Positions 1 to 8,273 of a stretch of DNA of 37,093 bases are shown piece by piece. A program made the translations under genes and the position numbers. Source of the DNA: an uncultured Dorea sp. (GTDB lineage Bacteria; Bacillota; Clostridia; Lachnospirales; Lachnospiraceae). Each line of letters starts with the position of its first letter. Position 1 is the first letter of the stretch. The DNA lies in assembly GCA_910587575.1 (NCBI GenBank), contig CAJULU010000035.1, positions 1 through 37,093 of the forward strand, written 5' to 3'. A model generated the notes under the pieces. That model saw only the letters and a list, made by a program, of their open reading frames with translations, did not search any database and was not told where the DNA came from.

Positions 1-23
1 ATCACTCACTCCTTTCTGGGTAT

Positions 24-55
24 GAAAAAAGCAGTCAATCCTAAGACTAACTGCT
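24..55 (-). terminator. Rho-independent terminator downstream of the DUF523 gene
   Basis: Read on the minus strand, AGCAGT (55-50) pairs with ACTGCT (35-30), and the inner bases extend the stem with wobble pairs around a TTAG loop. A run of six T follows at 30-25. It lies just past the stop of the minus-strand gene at 70-489. Confidence 0.75.
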
Positions 56-69
56 CACTTTATTATCAT

Positions 70-489
70 TTATTTAAAATCTTCAGAGTCTAACACTTTA
101 TATCCAGCCTTAATTAAAGCCTGTGCAAATAGACCTTGACCTTTTATCAATCTTCCCGTAAAACTTCCATCATAAATATTCTTTACTGCACAAGTTGGGC
201 TTCTTGATTGCAGAATAACTAAATCTATTTGCATATTTCTTATTTCATTTAGAGCCAACTGTACTGCATGACGGTATTCATTATCAACAATATTTCCATT
301 TGTGTCCACAACAACACCATTTACTATTTCTGCACTAGGACGTGGTGTAGGCATGTTTGCTAATAACTCTGGACAAATTTCGATAACCTCTTTATCTTTT
401 AAAAACTCGACAACTTTTGTATTAAGATTATTCCCACCGTTGTATTTACAGTTTTTTCCCATAATACATGAACTCACTAATACTTTCAT
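70..489 (-). CDS. DUF523 family protein
   Basis: This 139-residue protein matches the DUF523 family, small cysteine-containing bacterial proteins of unknown biochemical function. The family pattern is visible in order: an N-terminal SSCIMGKNCKYNGGNN with two cysteines, CPELLANMPTPRPSAE near residue 40, and SRSPTCAVKNIYDGSFTGRL near residue 95. The length is normal for the single-domain form. The start is supported by GAGGTG eight bases upstream of the ATG. A terminator follows directly, so it is probably a single-gene transcript. Conserved cysteines suggest metal or cluster binding, but that is inference. Confidence 0.85.
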   Translation of the reverse strand: MKVLVSSCIMGKNCKYNGGNNLNTKVVEFLKDKEVIEICPELLANMPTPRPSAEIVNGVVVDTNGNIVDNEYRHAVQLALNEIRNMQIDLVILQSRSPTCAVKNIYDGSFTGRLIKGQGLFAQALIKAGYKVLDSEDFK

Positions 490-632
490 AATATAAGCAC
501 CTCACAATTTATAAGCATTATATCATTCCGCTATATACCCCACAACACTCAAAAATCATTTAACTCGAAGCCTAACTTCCTTGTATATACGGCTATGAAA
601 TTGTAAAACTGAAATTCATCATAATTTCTCCC

Positions 633-809
633 CTAAAGCAAACTACCTTTTAACCCTTTTTTGAAAACCAATACAGCTCTTTCTGTCCCTAAAAATGACA
701 TAGTTATAAGCCGATAACTCTCTTTTTCCATTTCTGATATTTTTTTATTTATTTTATCAGTAACATTTTCAACGGTAATTTCTTCAATCAGTTCTGTTTT
801 ATACATCAT
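633..809 (-). CDS. Small hypothetical protein, 58 aa
   Basis: This short gene starts at ATG 809 (a second ATG follows at 806), preceded by a clear GGAGG about seven bases away, and ends at TAG 633. The product begins MMYKTELIEEITVENVTDKI, continues with a lysine/glutamate-rich helix (NKKISEMEKESYRLITM) and ends in a hydrophobic strand (AVLVFKKGLKG). The layout of a strand, a charged helix and a strand resembles small DUF4177- or Cse60-like clostridial proteins, but I cannot assign it to a family. It is soluble by appearance. The flanks (490-632 and 810-967) hold no other recognisable gene. Confidence 0.6.
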   Translation of the reverse strand: MMYKTELIEEITVENVTDKINKKISEMEKESYRLITMSFLGTERAVLVFKKGLKGSLL

Positions 810-967
810 GCTTCTGCCTCCATAAACTTAAGATTTATCTTATCTCATGTCTATATTATAGCAATTACATATATCTGCTACAATGAAATTCTAAAGTGTT
901 TGCGTCAATTCTTCGCCTATCCCTGCGGGGCATGGTTCTATGGATTGACAAGCTCCATTTAATATGA

Positions 968-1684
968 TTATTCATATTTTTTTCCAACGATATAGGTTAC
1001 AACTAACAGTCCTATCAGTAGAATGACTATAGCTGGATATTTTACAGTATCCCATAATGAAACACCGCCAATTAAAAAACTGATATAGCAGATAATAGGG
1101 TATAGAATAGCAATCCCCAATGTAAATACTCTAAATATTGTTAATACATATCCCCAGTTTGCATTATTAAAGGATAACCCTGCCATGTGTATTCTAAAAA
1201 TTCCTTGTGATACAAAATTAACTTTATCTGTATCATAATATGTTGGTAATAATTCTTCTGCAAAAATGCAAAGCCAACTTGCAAACAAAAGCATTAACAA
1301 AGATATATACAAACTATCTCCCATTTGTTCTATGGAAATTCCAGAAACGGTTAATAATATTGCTTCTACAATTACCACACCGATTGAGATAAGAAATGCA
1401 AATATCCAATTCTTTTTTCGTTGGCGAATTGTATTACGCAAAGATAAGTCTAACGAATTTACAACAAGGTTTTCCACTTCATCACTATTCAGTGTCTTTT
1501 CTTCTCTTAATTTTTCTCCTTTCAAGAGTTCTGTCACTGTTATTCCAAGCACATCAGCAATAGGAATAAGTAGTGTAACATTAGGCATACTGTTTCCTCT
1601 CTTTACAACTTTCAATTTATAGAACTTAACTATTCTGTCACTATGAAGTCGACTTACGCACAGTAACCTCTGCACAGACCACAC
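968..1684 (-). pseudogene. Truncated XRE-type regulator with C-terminal membrane domain
   Basis: The readable frame holds the end of an HTH-XRE DNA-binding domain (KRGNSMPNVTLLIPIADVLG then TVTELLKGEKL), followed by about 150 residues with four or five membrane helices and a short basic tail. This is the layout of clostridial XRE regulators with a membrane sensor-like tail. The first helices of the HTH (normally about 40 residues ending KWERGNS) are missing. In their place is a low-quality N-terminus starting at GTG 1684 without a convincing ribosome site. Upstream, a well-positioned start at 1752 runs in another frame. The most likely reading is a gene whose 5' end was removed by deletion or recombination, leaving a probably non-functional regulator. 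Confidence 0.65.
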
Positions 1685-1752
1685 CAGCTAGTTTGATATT
1701 CTGGTGCAACTGCCGATAGAAACTCTTTGAACGAACCCTTTTCTTTTGCCAT
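1654..1752 (-). pseudogene. 5' fragment of an unidentified gene, 32 codons
   Basis: An ATG at 1752 has an excellent ribosome site (GGAGG eight to nine bases upstream). It opens a frame beginning MAKEKGSFKEFLSAVAPEYQ that stops after 32 codons at 1654. The first 20 residues look like a genuine protein N-terminus and the remaining 12 look random. The frame overlaps the start of the truncated XRE regulator in another frame. It seems to be the head of a different gene joined to the tail of the regulator by a deletion. I do not recognise the family. Confidence 0.4.
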
Positions 1753-1789
1753 TACCTTTTTCCTCCATCAAATTCAATTAAATATATAT

Positions 1790-2584
1790 TTAGATTTCAA
1801 TAACATCACCGCAAGACATATAATTCATATTATCCATTTGTTGAGATAGATAATGATATGCCTTTTCACCAGTGCAATGACAAGTATAAAATTCAATATC
1901 TTTATACTTTTGTAATTCCATTGCAATACTGTTTAACAATTCTTTTGATACTGTTTTCTTTGTAAGTGGGTTGAACAAATGAAAACCACCAATACAAAAA
2001 TGTGGTTGATACTTTTCTGCTTCTTCCATGATATTTACAACACCAGCATGCCCACACCCCATAATAACTACTACTTTATTTTCTGAAATAATCAAGTTTT
2101 GTTCGTGTACAAAAGTATCTTTGCCCTTTTTATCATAAAGAGCATTATTGGCAGGAGAATAAAATTTATTTGTTTTACTTACTGTAAATAGCGATAATTC
2201 TTCATCAATTTTATAATTACCATTCAATAGTTTGATTTGCCTATTAGATTTAAGCTTACTATCAATTCCAACTGGTATTTTAAGAAATAAGGTTTTACTG
2301 TAATGTGGTTCAAAGGCTTCCTTTTGCACATAGATATTTGCCACAGAATTAATATTTAAAAATTTTTTCAATGCTCCTCCGTGGTCAAAATGCCCATGAG
2401 AAATAATAACAGTATCCACTTTTGAAATATCTATATTTCTTTTCATAGCATTTTCAAATAATGTGCTATCTGAACCTAAATCAAATAGAATTTTATGTGA
2501 TTTCGTTTCAATATATAAGGAAAGTCCGTGTTTTGTTTTAAGTTCTGACTTAGTCGTATTTTCAACTAATGAAGTTATTCTCAT
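1790..2584 (-). CDS. MBL-fold metallo-hydrolase (COG1237-like)
   Basis: This 264-residue protein is a metallo-beta-lactamase-fold hydrolase. The Zn-binding signature HGHFDH is at residues 63-68. Further candidate ligands are in GCGHAG (about residue 178) and CHCTG (about residue 236). The arrangement resembles the COG1237 branch, which includes archaeal dihydropterin-type enzymes and many uncharacterised bacterial hydrolases, so the substrate cannot be named. The protein looks cytoplasmic, with no signal peptide. The start has AAGGAGA four bases upstream. It stands between remnants of other genes, and no operon partner is evident. Confidence 0.85.
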   Translation of the reverse strand: MRITSLVENTTKSELKTKHGLSLYIETKSHKILFDLGSDSTLFENAMKRNIDISKVDTVIISHGHFDHGGALKKFLNINSVANIYVQKEAFEPHYSKTLFLKIPVGIDSKLKSNRQIKLLNGNYKIDEELSLFTVSKTNKFYSPANNALYDKKGKDTFVHEQNLIISENKVVVIMGCGHAGVVNIMEEAEKYQPHFCIGGFHLFNPLTKKTVSKELLNSIAMELQKYKDIEFYTCHCTGEKAYHYLSQQMDNMNYMSCGDVIEI

Positions 2585-2763
2585 AAAATCTCCTTTACAA
2601 TTTATCGTTCTCTTTTACAAAAATTATATCATGCTAGAAACGAACAGTCATTCTTTTTCAGTTATCTAATGAAAATTTATTAGATATAGAAAAAGACACT
2701 ATATTTCAAGTGCCATTCTCTTATACATCAGTATTCTGCAAGCAGGTAAACACAGGTTGTTTC

Positions 2764-2910
2764 TTAATATCCTTTTGTTTGGGAAACTCCCCGCTCCCAT
2801 TTTGAAACAGCCTTGTCGCTGACACCTAACTGTCCGGCCAGCTGTAACTGGGTCAGCTGCTTCTCCTTCCGCAGCCTGTAAATGAGCTGCCCGATTTTTA
2901 CATTATCCAT
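2764..2910 (-). pseudogene. N-terminal HTH-XRE fragment, 48 codons
   Basis: An ATG at 2910 with GGAGGAG upstream starts MDNVKIGQLIYRLRKEKQLT and continues LAGQLGVSDKAVSKWERG. That is a textbook N-terminal XRE helix-turn-helix up to the end of the recognition helix region. Seven unrelated residues and a stop follow. Full-length relatives continue with a PDVSLLP-type segment, so this is a broken gene. The final helix of the HTH is missing and DNA binding is doubtful. A more heavily deleted copy of the same stretch is present at 5228-5341. Confidence 0.75.
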
Positions 2911-3257
2911 CTTATTTTGCTCCTCCTGATACTATTATAATGCAGAAACTCATAATTACAATCAACGTTCCGTAGAGAAAGCCGGAAGGGAGGCCTGATA
3001 ATAGGAAGAATAAAGAATATAATCCGCTCTTCACGCCTTAGGTATACGGGTCTTGCCTTAAACTTGGTCTTTATGATCCGAAAATGTTGAAGGACTTTTC
3101 AAAATGAAAAAAGAATCGTAAGAAAGCGCAAGAGGTTTAAAAAAAGTTATCAGACATTGAAGTGTTAAATAAAGCGGGAATAACAATTAAGGGAAGAAAT
3201 TACTAGCAAAATGTATTAACAAGCATTTGACGCTCTATTTATTATATATCGCTTAAA
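2911..3257. other. Gene-free stretch with degenerate sequence
   Basis: No intact gene is seen in these 347 bases. The part at about 2959-3023 is nearly identical to 5278-5341, so it belongs to a duplicated segment together with the HTH fragment. Positions 3068-3210 on the plus strand read as short protein-like blocks (GLYDPKMLKDFSK, then KKLSDIEVLNKAGITIKGRN) interrupted by in-frame stops. This could be a decayed gene, though the blocks are too short to identify. Confidence 0.4.
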
Positions 3258-4139
3258 TTAGGCAGATTGGATTAACTGTATGAATAATTCCATCGCAGGG
3301 CTGACCCATTTGCTGCTGTTATATCCGCACACTGCTGAAAGTTGCGTGTCTGTAAGTTCAGTTTCAATTTCCTCTAATTCTCCGCTCTTCAATTCGTTTT
3401 GTATTGAGAAAGCTGGTAAATAAGAAATTCCCATACTGCTTTTTACTAAATTTTTTATTGTAGGTATGCTCCACAATTCGATTGTATGGTCGAGCAATAT
3501 AGATTTTTTTTGCAGATATTGTTCAAAAATCTGGCGGAAAACACAGGTTGATTCGTTGATGATTAAGGGCAGGGGTATCCTTTGGTTTGGAGTGATGAAA
3601 TCGGGATATTTCTTTTTTATTTCGGGAGACGCAACCAAAGCCATCGTATAACTCCCGAAAGAGAATAAAGTCAGATTATTTCCCAATCCACCAATATTTT
3701 CGTAGAATACGCCTAAATCTAAAGTTCCATTCAGCAATTCATTACGAATATCATAGCAATTCATGGATTGCAAAAATAATCTGGCATTCGGGGCATGCTC
3801 ATGAAATTTTTTCAAAACAGGCGGGAGCCGGTAACATAATAATGTCTCACCCACGCCAATTCGTAGAATGCCTTTATATTCTGTTAAGTCATTTTTGAAA
3901 CAATGAAGACGGCTGACAGACGTTAGAACATCATTTACATAAGGATAAAGCTGTTCCCCAGCTTTGGTTAACATCATCCGCCGTCCGACCCGTTCAAACA
4001 ATTTTATAGACAGCTCCTGTTCTAATTGTCCGACTTGGAACGTAATTGTTGACTGTGTATAATTAAGTTTTTCGGCGGCTTTTGTAAAACTTCCTTCTTC
4101 AATAATTGTCTTAAAAGTCTGTAAATATTTGAGTTCCAT
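3258..4139 (-). CDS. LysR-family transcriptional regulator
   Basis: This 293-residue protein has a canonical LysR winged HTH at residues 1-60 (MELKYLQTFKTIIEEGSFTK, then the AAEKLNYTQSTITFQVGQLE helix-turn-helix) and a periplasmic-binding-like effector domain over the rest. I place the start at ATG 4139, with GGAGAAG upstream. An in-frame ATG at 4190 would add 17 residues unlike the family and has no ribosome site. LysR proteins often control a divergent neighbour. The divergent gene here is the acetyltransferase at 4622, but two repeat elements separate them, so the original target may have been displaced. The effector is unknown. Confidence 0.9.
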   Translation of the reverse strand: MELKYLQTFKTIIEEGSFTKAAEKLNYTQSTITFQVGQLEQELSIKLFERVGRRMMLTKAGEQLYPYVNDVLTSVSRLHCFKNDLTEYKGILRIGVGETLLCYRLPPVLKKFHEHAPNARLFLQSMNCYDIRNELLNGTLDLGVFYENIGGLGNNLTLFSFGSYTMALVASPEIKKKYPDFITPNQRIPLPLIINESTCVFRQIFEQYLQKKSILLDHTIELWSIPTIKNLVKSSMGISYLPAFSIQNELKSGELEEIETELTDTQLSAVCGYNSSKWVSPAMELFIQLIQSA

Positions 4140-4251
4140 AATCTTCTCCAATAATTCAATATAATTAAAGTTAAACATCAAAAACATCAATTTGATTTAA
4201 GCAATTTACAGTGGTATCATACCATACAGAGGGACAAATTACAATAAGTTC

Positions 4252-4415
4252 CTAGTACATCATTGCATTAATCTTGAAGTAATAGTGCTCGATATTCGTG
4301 TCAGCTGTGCGTCTGCTAACCGACGGTGTAGCGGGCTACATCTAGGTTAGCTGGCGTGCAGATGGCACGGATAGCGAGTGCTGATTACTCAAGTATTAAT
4401 GCAATGATGTACTAG
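4252..4415. repeat. 164-bp palindromic element with perfect 21-bp terminal inverted repeats (MITE-like)
   Basis: The left end, 4252-4272 (beginning CTAGTACATCATTGC), is the exact reverse complement of the right end, 4395-4415. Inside, the two halves stay imperfectly complementary over most of the length: GGTTAGC at 4345-4351 matches GCTAACC at 4315-4321, and GAGTGC at 4376-4381 faces GTGCTC at 4285-4290. The whole unit could fold into one long hairpin. It has no coding capacity. No obvious target-site duplication is seen, though the ends are the palindrome CTAG. A second copy may begin at 37083. Confidence 0.8.
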
Positions 4416-4430
4416 CCATATAACGCAGGA

Positions 4431-4561
4431 TGATTTTTCATATGCAAGGCGGAGGAATGAGGCGTAGTGGGCGCTGCGCCGATGACGGCGCTGTGTGCCA
4501 GTGGCACACGTTTAGCACGGACGGAAACGGAGTGCAGACCAACGACGCAGATGGAAAATCA
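4431..4561. repeat. Second palindromic, hairpin-rich repeat-like element
   Basis: Only 15 bases after the first element lies another structured block. Its ends are imperfect inverted repeats: TGATTTTTCATATGC at 4431-4445 and GCAGATGGAAAATCA at 4547-4561 match at 13 of 15 positions. It contains nested hairpins: GCGCC (4476-4480) with GGCGC (4487-4491), and GTGTGCC (4493-4499) with GGCACAC (4503-4509). It is more GC-rich than its flanks and has no gene. It looks like a non-autonomous repeat or a structured RNA. The identity is not established. Confidence 0.55.
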
Positions 4562-4621
4562 GACAAGTTATTTTTTAACTCGTAAAGAAAATGAAAAGAA
4601 AGAATCTGTGGAGGTAAAACG

Positions 4622-5131
4622 ATGTATACGCTTGAATTAGCAAGATTAAACGATATTGCGTTATGTTATGAAATCATCAGGGAAGGCAGAGCGTTTCAAA
4701 AAGAACAAGGCTTTGAACAGTGGACGGAAACATATCCCAATCAAGATACAATTCTAAATGATATACAAAGCCAAAAGGGGTATGTTATTAAATCAAATGG
4801 TGACATTGCTGGATATATGTGTATTGATTTTTCTGGTGAACCAGCATATGCGGACATAAAAGGAGAATGGAGAAGAGATACGCCATATGCAGTTGTCCAC
4901 CGTATGGCGTTTCGTAAGAAGTACCGGGGAACTGGGTTGGCTGGAATAGCTTTTAAACTGATTGAAGAATTATGTGTAAAGAATGATGTGAGAAACATCA
5001 GAGTAGATACAGATTTTTCTAATGCGAGAATGCAGCATATTTTAAAAAAGAATGGATTTATTAACTGTGGTGTGATTGTTTTTCAAGGCAGCGAGAAATT
5101 GGCGTTCGATAAACTTTTATCTGGCATCTAA
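4622..5131 (+). CDS. GNAT-family N-acetyltransferase
   Basis: This 169-residue protein has the GNAT fold. The acetyl-CoA pyrophosphate loop is visible as RGTGLA at residues 102-107, following the beta-4 strand VVHRMAFRKKY. A typical C-terminal segment (NARMQHILKKNGFINCG) follows. The length fits single-domain GNAT enzymes. GGAGG lies about nine bases upstream of the ATG. The substrate cannot be deduced, since GNATs acetylate antibiotics, amino acids, polyamines or proteins. It is probably monocistronic, with repeat elements directly upstream and a degenerate duplicated segment downstream. Confidence 0.85.
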   Translation: MYTLELARLNDIALCYEIIREGRAFQKEQGFEQWTETYPNQDTILNDIQSQKGYVIKSNGDIAGYMCIDFSGEPAYADIKGEWRRDTPYAVVHRMAFRKKYRGTGLAGIAFKLIEELCVKNDVRNIRVDTDFSNARMQHILKKNGFINCGVIVFQGSEKLAFDKLLSGI

Positions 5132-5227
5132 AACAGAAAATGGCATATCTGGAAAGAAGCCGAGAAAAATATTGCGGGAGCATAGAGTTGGCGAAAACAC
5201 CGCCCCGCAAATCCGCACGGACGACAG

Positions 5228-5341
5228 GGTCGCTGACACCTGACTTTCCGGCCGGCTGTAACTGGGTCAGATATTTCAATCAACGTTCCGTAAAGAAAGC
5301 TGGAAGGGAGGCTTGATAATAGGAAGAGTAAAGAATATAAT
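5228..5341 (-). repeat. Deleted second copy of the HTH fragment and its upstream DNA
   Basis: Positions 5228-5270 repeat 2815-2857 (the middle of the HTH-XRE fragment) with few mismatches. Positions 5278-5341 repeat about 2959-3023, which lies upstream of that fragment. The roughly 100 bases in between, including the start codon and ribosome site, are missing here. This is therefore a diverged duplicate with an internal deletion and no remaining gene. The methyltransferase starts right after it. Confidence 0.7.
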
Positions 5342-5386
5342 ATGATTACAAAGGGGATATGCAGAATTCAGAAGGAGGAGCAGCCT

Positions 5387-5986
5387 ATGTTCTGGGATAA
5401 AGTATCTGGTGTTTATGATTTCTTTGAAACAATATACAATGGTAAGGTGTACCGTGGGCTTGGGAAAAGAGTAGCCGAGGAAATCAATAGAAATGACGTT
5501 GTATTGGAGTGTGCCTGTGGCACAGGCGCAATCAGCCGGTTTATCGCACCGAAATGCAGGCTGTTAATTGCAACGGATTTCTCGCGGGGAATGTTAAAGC
5601 AGACTTCAAAGAATTGTCGGAAATACAGTAATGTCATCATAAAACGTGCAGACATGACGCATCTGAACTGCCGTGATCATAGATTTGATAAGGTAGTTGC
5701 CGGAAATGTAATTCATTTACTGGAAGACCCGCATAAAGCAATCAAAGAACTGGAACGAGTATGTAAGCCGGGCGGTAAAATGCTTATTCCCACATACATT
5801 AATATGTCCGGTGGGGTGAATCACAAAGCAGTACGCATACTGGAAGCCGCAGGAGTCCATTTTCAGCGGCAGTTTGACCTGGATTCTTACAGAGAATTTT
5901 TCGAGAATGCAGGGTATGAGAATGTAGAATATTTTGTCATTGATGGAAGGATGCCCTGTGCTTTGGCAATTATCACGAAGAGATAA
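5387..5986 (+). CDS. Class I SAM-dependent methyltransferase
   Basis: This 199-residue protein has the Rossmann methyltransferase fold. Motif I (ECACGTG, residues 41-47) binds S-adenosylmethionine. An acidic residue follows in ATDFSRGML, the post-motif II region reads FDKVVAGNVIHLLEDP, and motif III reads CKPGGKMLIPTY. It resembles UbiE-like small methyltransferases found near resistance or transport genes, but the substrate is unknown. I chose ATG 5387, which has GGAGGAG six bases upstream. The upstream in-frame ATG at 5342 would add 15 atypical residues. The product is cytoplasmic and probably monocistronic. Confidence 0.85.
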   Translation: MFWDKVSGVYDFFETIYNGKVYRGLGKRVAEEINRNDVVLECACGTGAISRFIAPKCRLLIATDFSRGMLKQTSKNCRKYSNVIIKRADMTHLNCRDHRFDKVVAGNVIHLLEDPHKAIKELERVCKPGGKMLIPTYINMSGGVNHKAVRILEAAGVHFQRQFDLDSYREFFENAGYENVEYFVIDGRMPCALAIITKR

Positions 5987-6085
5987 AGGATAGCGGTGGA
6001 TAATCCTGGTATTTACGGAAGATACTCTGCAATCGGGGAGGGGTTGCAGCCCCTCCCTTCCTGTAAATGATATTCAGGCCTTAAA

Positions 6086-6748
6086 TCATACAATCCAACA
6101 CTGAATGTCTCTGGCAGCAGCGTATTTTTCCAGATAAGCCTTCCCGTATTCCATTGCCTTTTCCAGTTCCTGGTTCTGGGAAAAGGAATAAATCAGTGTG
6201 AGGACTTCTTCTGTCTCTTCCGTAATCATGGCACGTTCGGAGTCGCTGGTAGAACTTCCGATTGCACCGTCGTTGTCTGCAAGTACAGGCAGCCCGTCAA
6301 TCTTGATTTCATCCTTCCCGATACCTTTATAAGTTTCTCCTTCGCTTCCTACACGGAAGATCAGTTCATTCCCAATTCTGGCAGCATCGTAGGAACCGAC
6401 AGAGAATCCCGACTGGATAGAGATCAGGTTATTGGTGTCCACCACGGTATTCACTTCGTAAAGCCCCTTCCCTTGTCCGATTCTGCGGATCAGTGCTTCG
6501 GAGGAGACTCGGTAGCGGCTGGGATCTTTGCCGAATGCTTTGTATGCCTGGCGGGATTCCTTGATGTTGGGAATCTCATTTATGCCGTAATCAAAAATGG
6601 AATCCTTCACTTTCCGAAAAATATCCTTCCTGAGATAGTTCCACATCTCTTCATTCTTCTTCCCGACCGTAACCTGGTACTGGAAACAGCCGACCCTTGT
6701 TGCGGGACAGCGGGACAACATATTTTGGTCAATTTGTAAATGTTTCAT
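6086..6748 (-). CDS. B3/B4 tRNA-binding-domain protein
   Basis: This 220-residue protein resembles the stand-alone B3/B4 domain family (COG3382), related to the editing-type B3/B4 module of the phenylalanyl-tRNA synthetase beta chain. Supporting segments are IPNIKESRQAYKAFGKDPSR, YEVNTVVDTNNLISIQSGFS and GLPVLADNDGAIGSSTSDSE, which follow the family order. Stand-alone members are thought to act on nucleic acids or aminoacyl-tRNA, but none is well characterised. The ATG at 6748 has a GGAG that is unusually far upstream (13 bases). It is on the same strand as the MATE gene 172 bases upstream and may be co-transcribed with it. Confidence 0.8.
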   Translation of the reverse strand: MKHLQIDQNMLSRCPATRVGCFQYQVTVGKKNEEMWNYLRKDIFRKVKDSIFDYGINEIPNIKESRQAYKAFGKDPSRYRVSSEALIRRIGQGKGLYEVNTVVDTNNLISIQSGFSVGSYDAARIGNELIFRVGSEGETYKGIGKDEIKIDGLPVLADNDGAIGSSTSDSERAMITEETEEVLTLIYSFSQNQELEKAMEYGKAYLEKYAAARDIQCWIV

Positions 6749-6920
6749 TTTAACTTACCGACTCCTTTTTATAGATTCTATTGTATTGACTTTCAGCGCA
6801 GTATGTGTGCTGATGTTTGTGCAGTTTTATGATAAATGCTTTTTTTGATTTGGCAAGTTGTCTTGCTTTTGTTTTTTTATACAGCATGTAATAGTATTGT
6901 TTCAGAATTCCCAGGTCAGT

Positions 6921-8273
6921 TCAATGCTGATGGAAATGTTTTTTTCTATAAAAATAGTAGAGTATCAGCAATACAGCTGTAGCAATCCACGACATCGGAT
7001 AGCTGACGAGTATCATGGAAAGCTCATGCCGCCGCGGAACCACCAGCAGGATCCAGGGAAGCCGGACGAAACAGACTCCGCCAAGGGTTATCAGAGTCGG
7101 GTACAGTACATCGCCGATTCCGCGCAGTGCACCGGACAGGATCTCGATAAACACAAAGACAATATAACTGGGAGTAATGTATCGCAGCATATACACTCCG
7201 ATATCAACCACGTTGATGTCAGTCGTAAATATATGGAACAGCGGCCGGCAGAAAACGACCAGGAAGATCAGCAGCGTTCCGCATATACCAAGGGACATAC
7301 CAAGACAGACCCGGACACTTCTGAATACCCGGTCATATCGTCTGGCTCCATAATTCTGTCCGGCAAAGGTGGTGATGGCAATTCCGAATGCTCCGCATAC
7401 GGTCCAGAAGATAGCGTCCAGTTTGCCGTATGCCGCCCAGGCCGCCGCCGGATCTGTTCCGAATCCATTTACTGCTGCCTGTATGATGATGTTGGTAATT
7501 CCATACATACAGGACTGCAGGCCGCTGGGGAAGCCGATGCGAAGTTCGGCTCTCAGCATGGCAGGGGCAATGCGTATGGCGGCAGGAGACAGTTTCAGCG
7601 AGTCATAGCCCGTCATCAATGCTCTTGTGACCAGAAACGCACTGACCGACTGTGAGATGACGGTGGCCACGGCCACTCCGGCAATGCCAAGATGGAAGAC
7701 CAGTACCATAATGACGTCCAATATGATGTTCAGCAGGCAGCAGATGATCAGATAGTACAAGGGGCGCCGGGAATCTCCGATTGCCCGCATAATACCGGAA
7801 CCCATGTTAAAGATCAGCACAGAGATCATTCCCAGGAAATAAATGCGAAGATAGAGGATGGAATCTGTCAGTACATCTGCTGGTGTCTTCATAATGGTTA
7901 AAAGCCAGGGCGTGAGAAACCAGCCCGCAATGGCAACGGCCAGACTTGCCAGGATGGAAAATGCATAGGCTGTGTGAAGGCTTTCGTGGAGATTTCTTGC
8001 ATTTTTTGCCCCGTAATGCTGTGAAATAATAACGGTTGCCCCGGCGGAAAGTCCGGTAAAAAAACCGATAATCAGATTCGATAATACGGCGGCAGAACCG
8101 CCCACGCTTGCCAGGGCCTGCTTTCCCACGAACCGGCCTACGATGACAGCATCTACTGTGTTATACAGCTGCTGGAATAAAGTCCCGATTACAATCGGAA
8201 AAAAGAAGATTAATAACTGACGCCAGATTACGCCTTCTGTAATCTGGTTTCTGGTTATCGTTTCATTTGTCAT
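6921..8273 (-). CDS. MATE-family multidrug/oligosaccharide-type efflux transporter
   Basis: This 450-residue membrane protein has 12 predicted transmembrane segments in two MATE repeats. The first repeat starts LLIFFFPIVIGTLFQQLYNT and includes VDAVIVGRFVGKQALASVGG, the classic MATE N-terminal signature. The second starts near residue 240 (IGFPSGLQSCMYGITNIIIQ). MATE proteins exchange cations for drugs or metabolites across the inner membrane. The substrate is not predictable here. The start has AAGGAGTGG about seven bases upstream. The length is full and no damage is seen. Confidence 0.93.
   Translation of the reverse strand: MTNETITRNQITEGVIWRQLLIFFFPIVIGTLFQQLYNTVDAVIVGRFVGKQALASVGGSAAVLSNLIIGFFTGLSAGATVIISQHYGAKNARNLHESLHTAYAFSILASLAVAIAGWFLTPWLLTIMKTPADVLTDSILYLRIYFLGMISVLIFNMGSGIMRAIGDSRRPLYYLIICCLLNIILDVIMVLVFHLGIAGVAVATVISQSVSAFLVTRALMTGYDSLKLSPAAIRIAPAMLRAELRIGFPSGLQSCMYGITNIIIQAAVNGFGTDPAAAWAAYGKLDAIFWTVCGAFGIAITTFAGQNYGARRYDRVFRSVRVCLGMSLGICGTLLIFLVVFCRPLFHIFTTDINVVDIGVYMLRYITPSYIVFVFIEILSGALRGIGDVLYPTLITLGGVCFVRLPWILLVVPRRHELSMILVSYPMSWIATAVLLILYYFYRKKHFHQH

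Noticed and set aside
896..960. GTCAAT/ATTGAC inverted pair before the truncated XRE gene
   Set aside because: Only six bases with a long loop and no T-run, so it is compatible with chance.
4252..4561. CRISPR-like or tandem repeat array
   Set aside because: The repeats are inverted arms of two palindromic units, not regularly spaced direct repeats.
6858..7655. Long plus-strand open frame of 265 codons
   Set aside because: It lies antisense to the clear MATE transporter, has no ribosome site and its translation is low-complexity and unlike any protein family.
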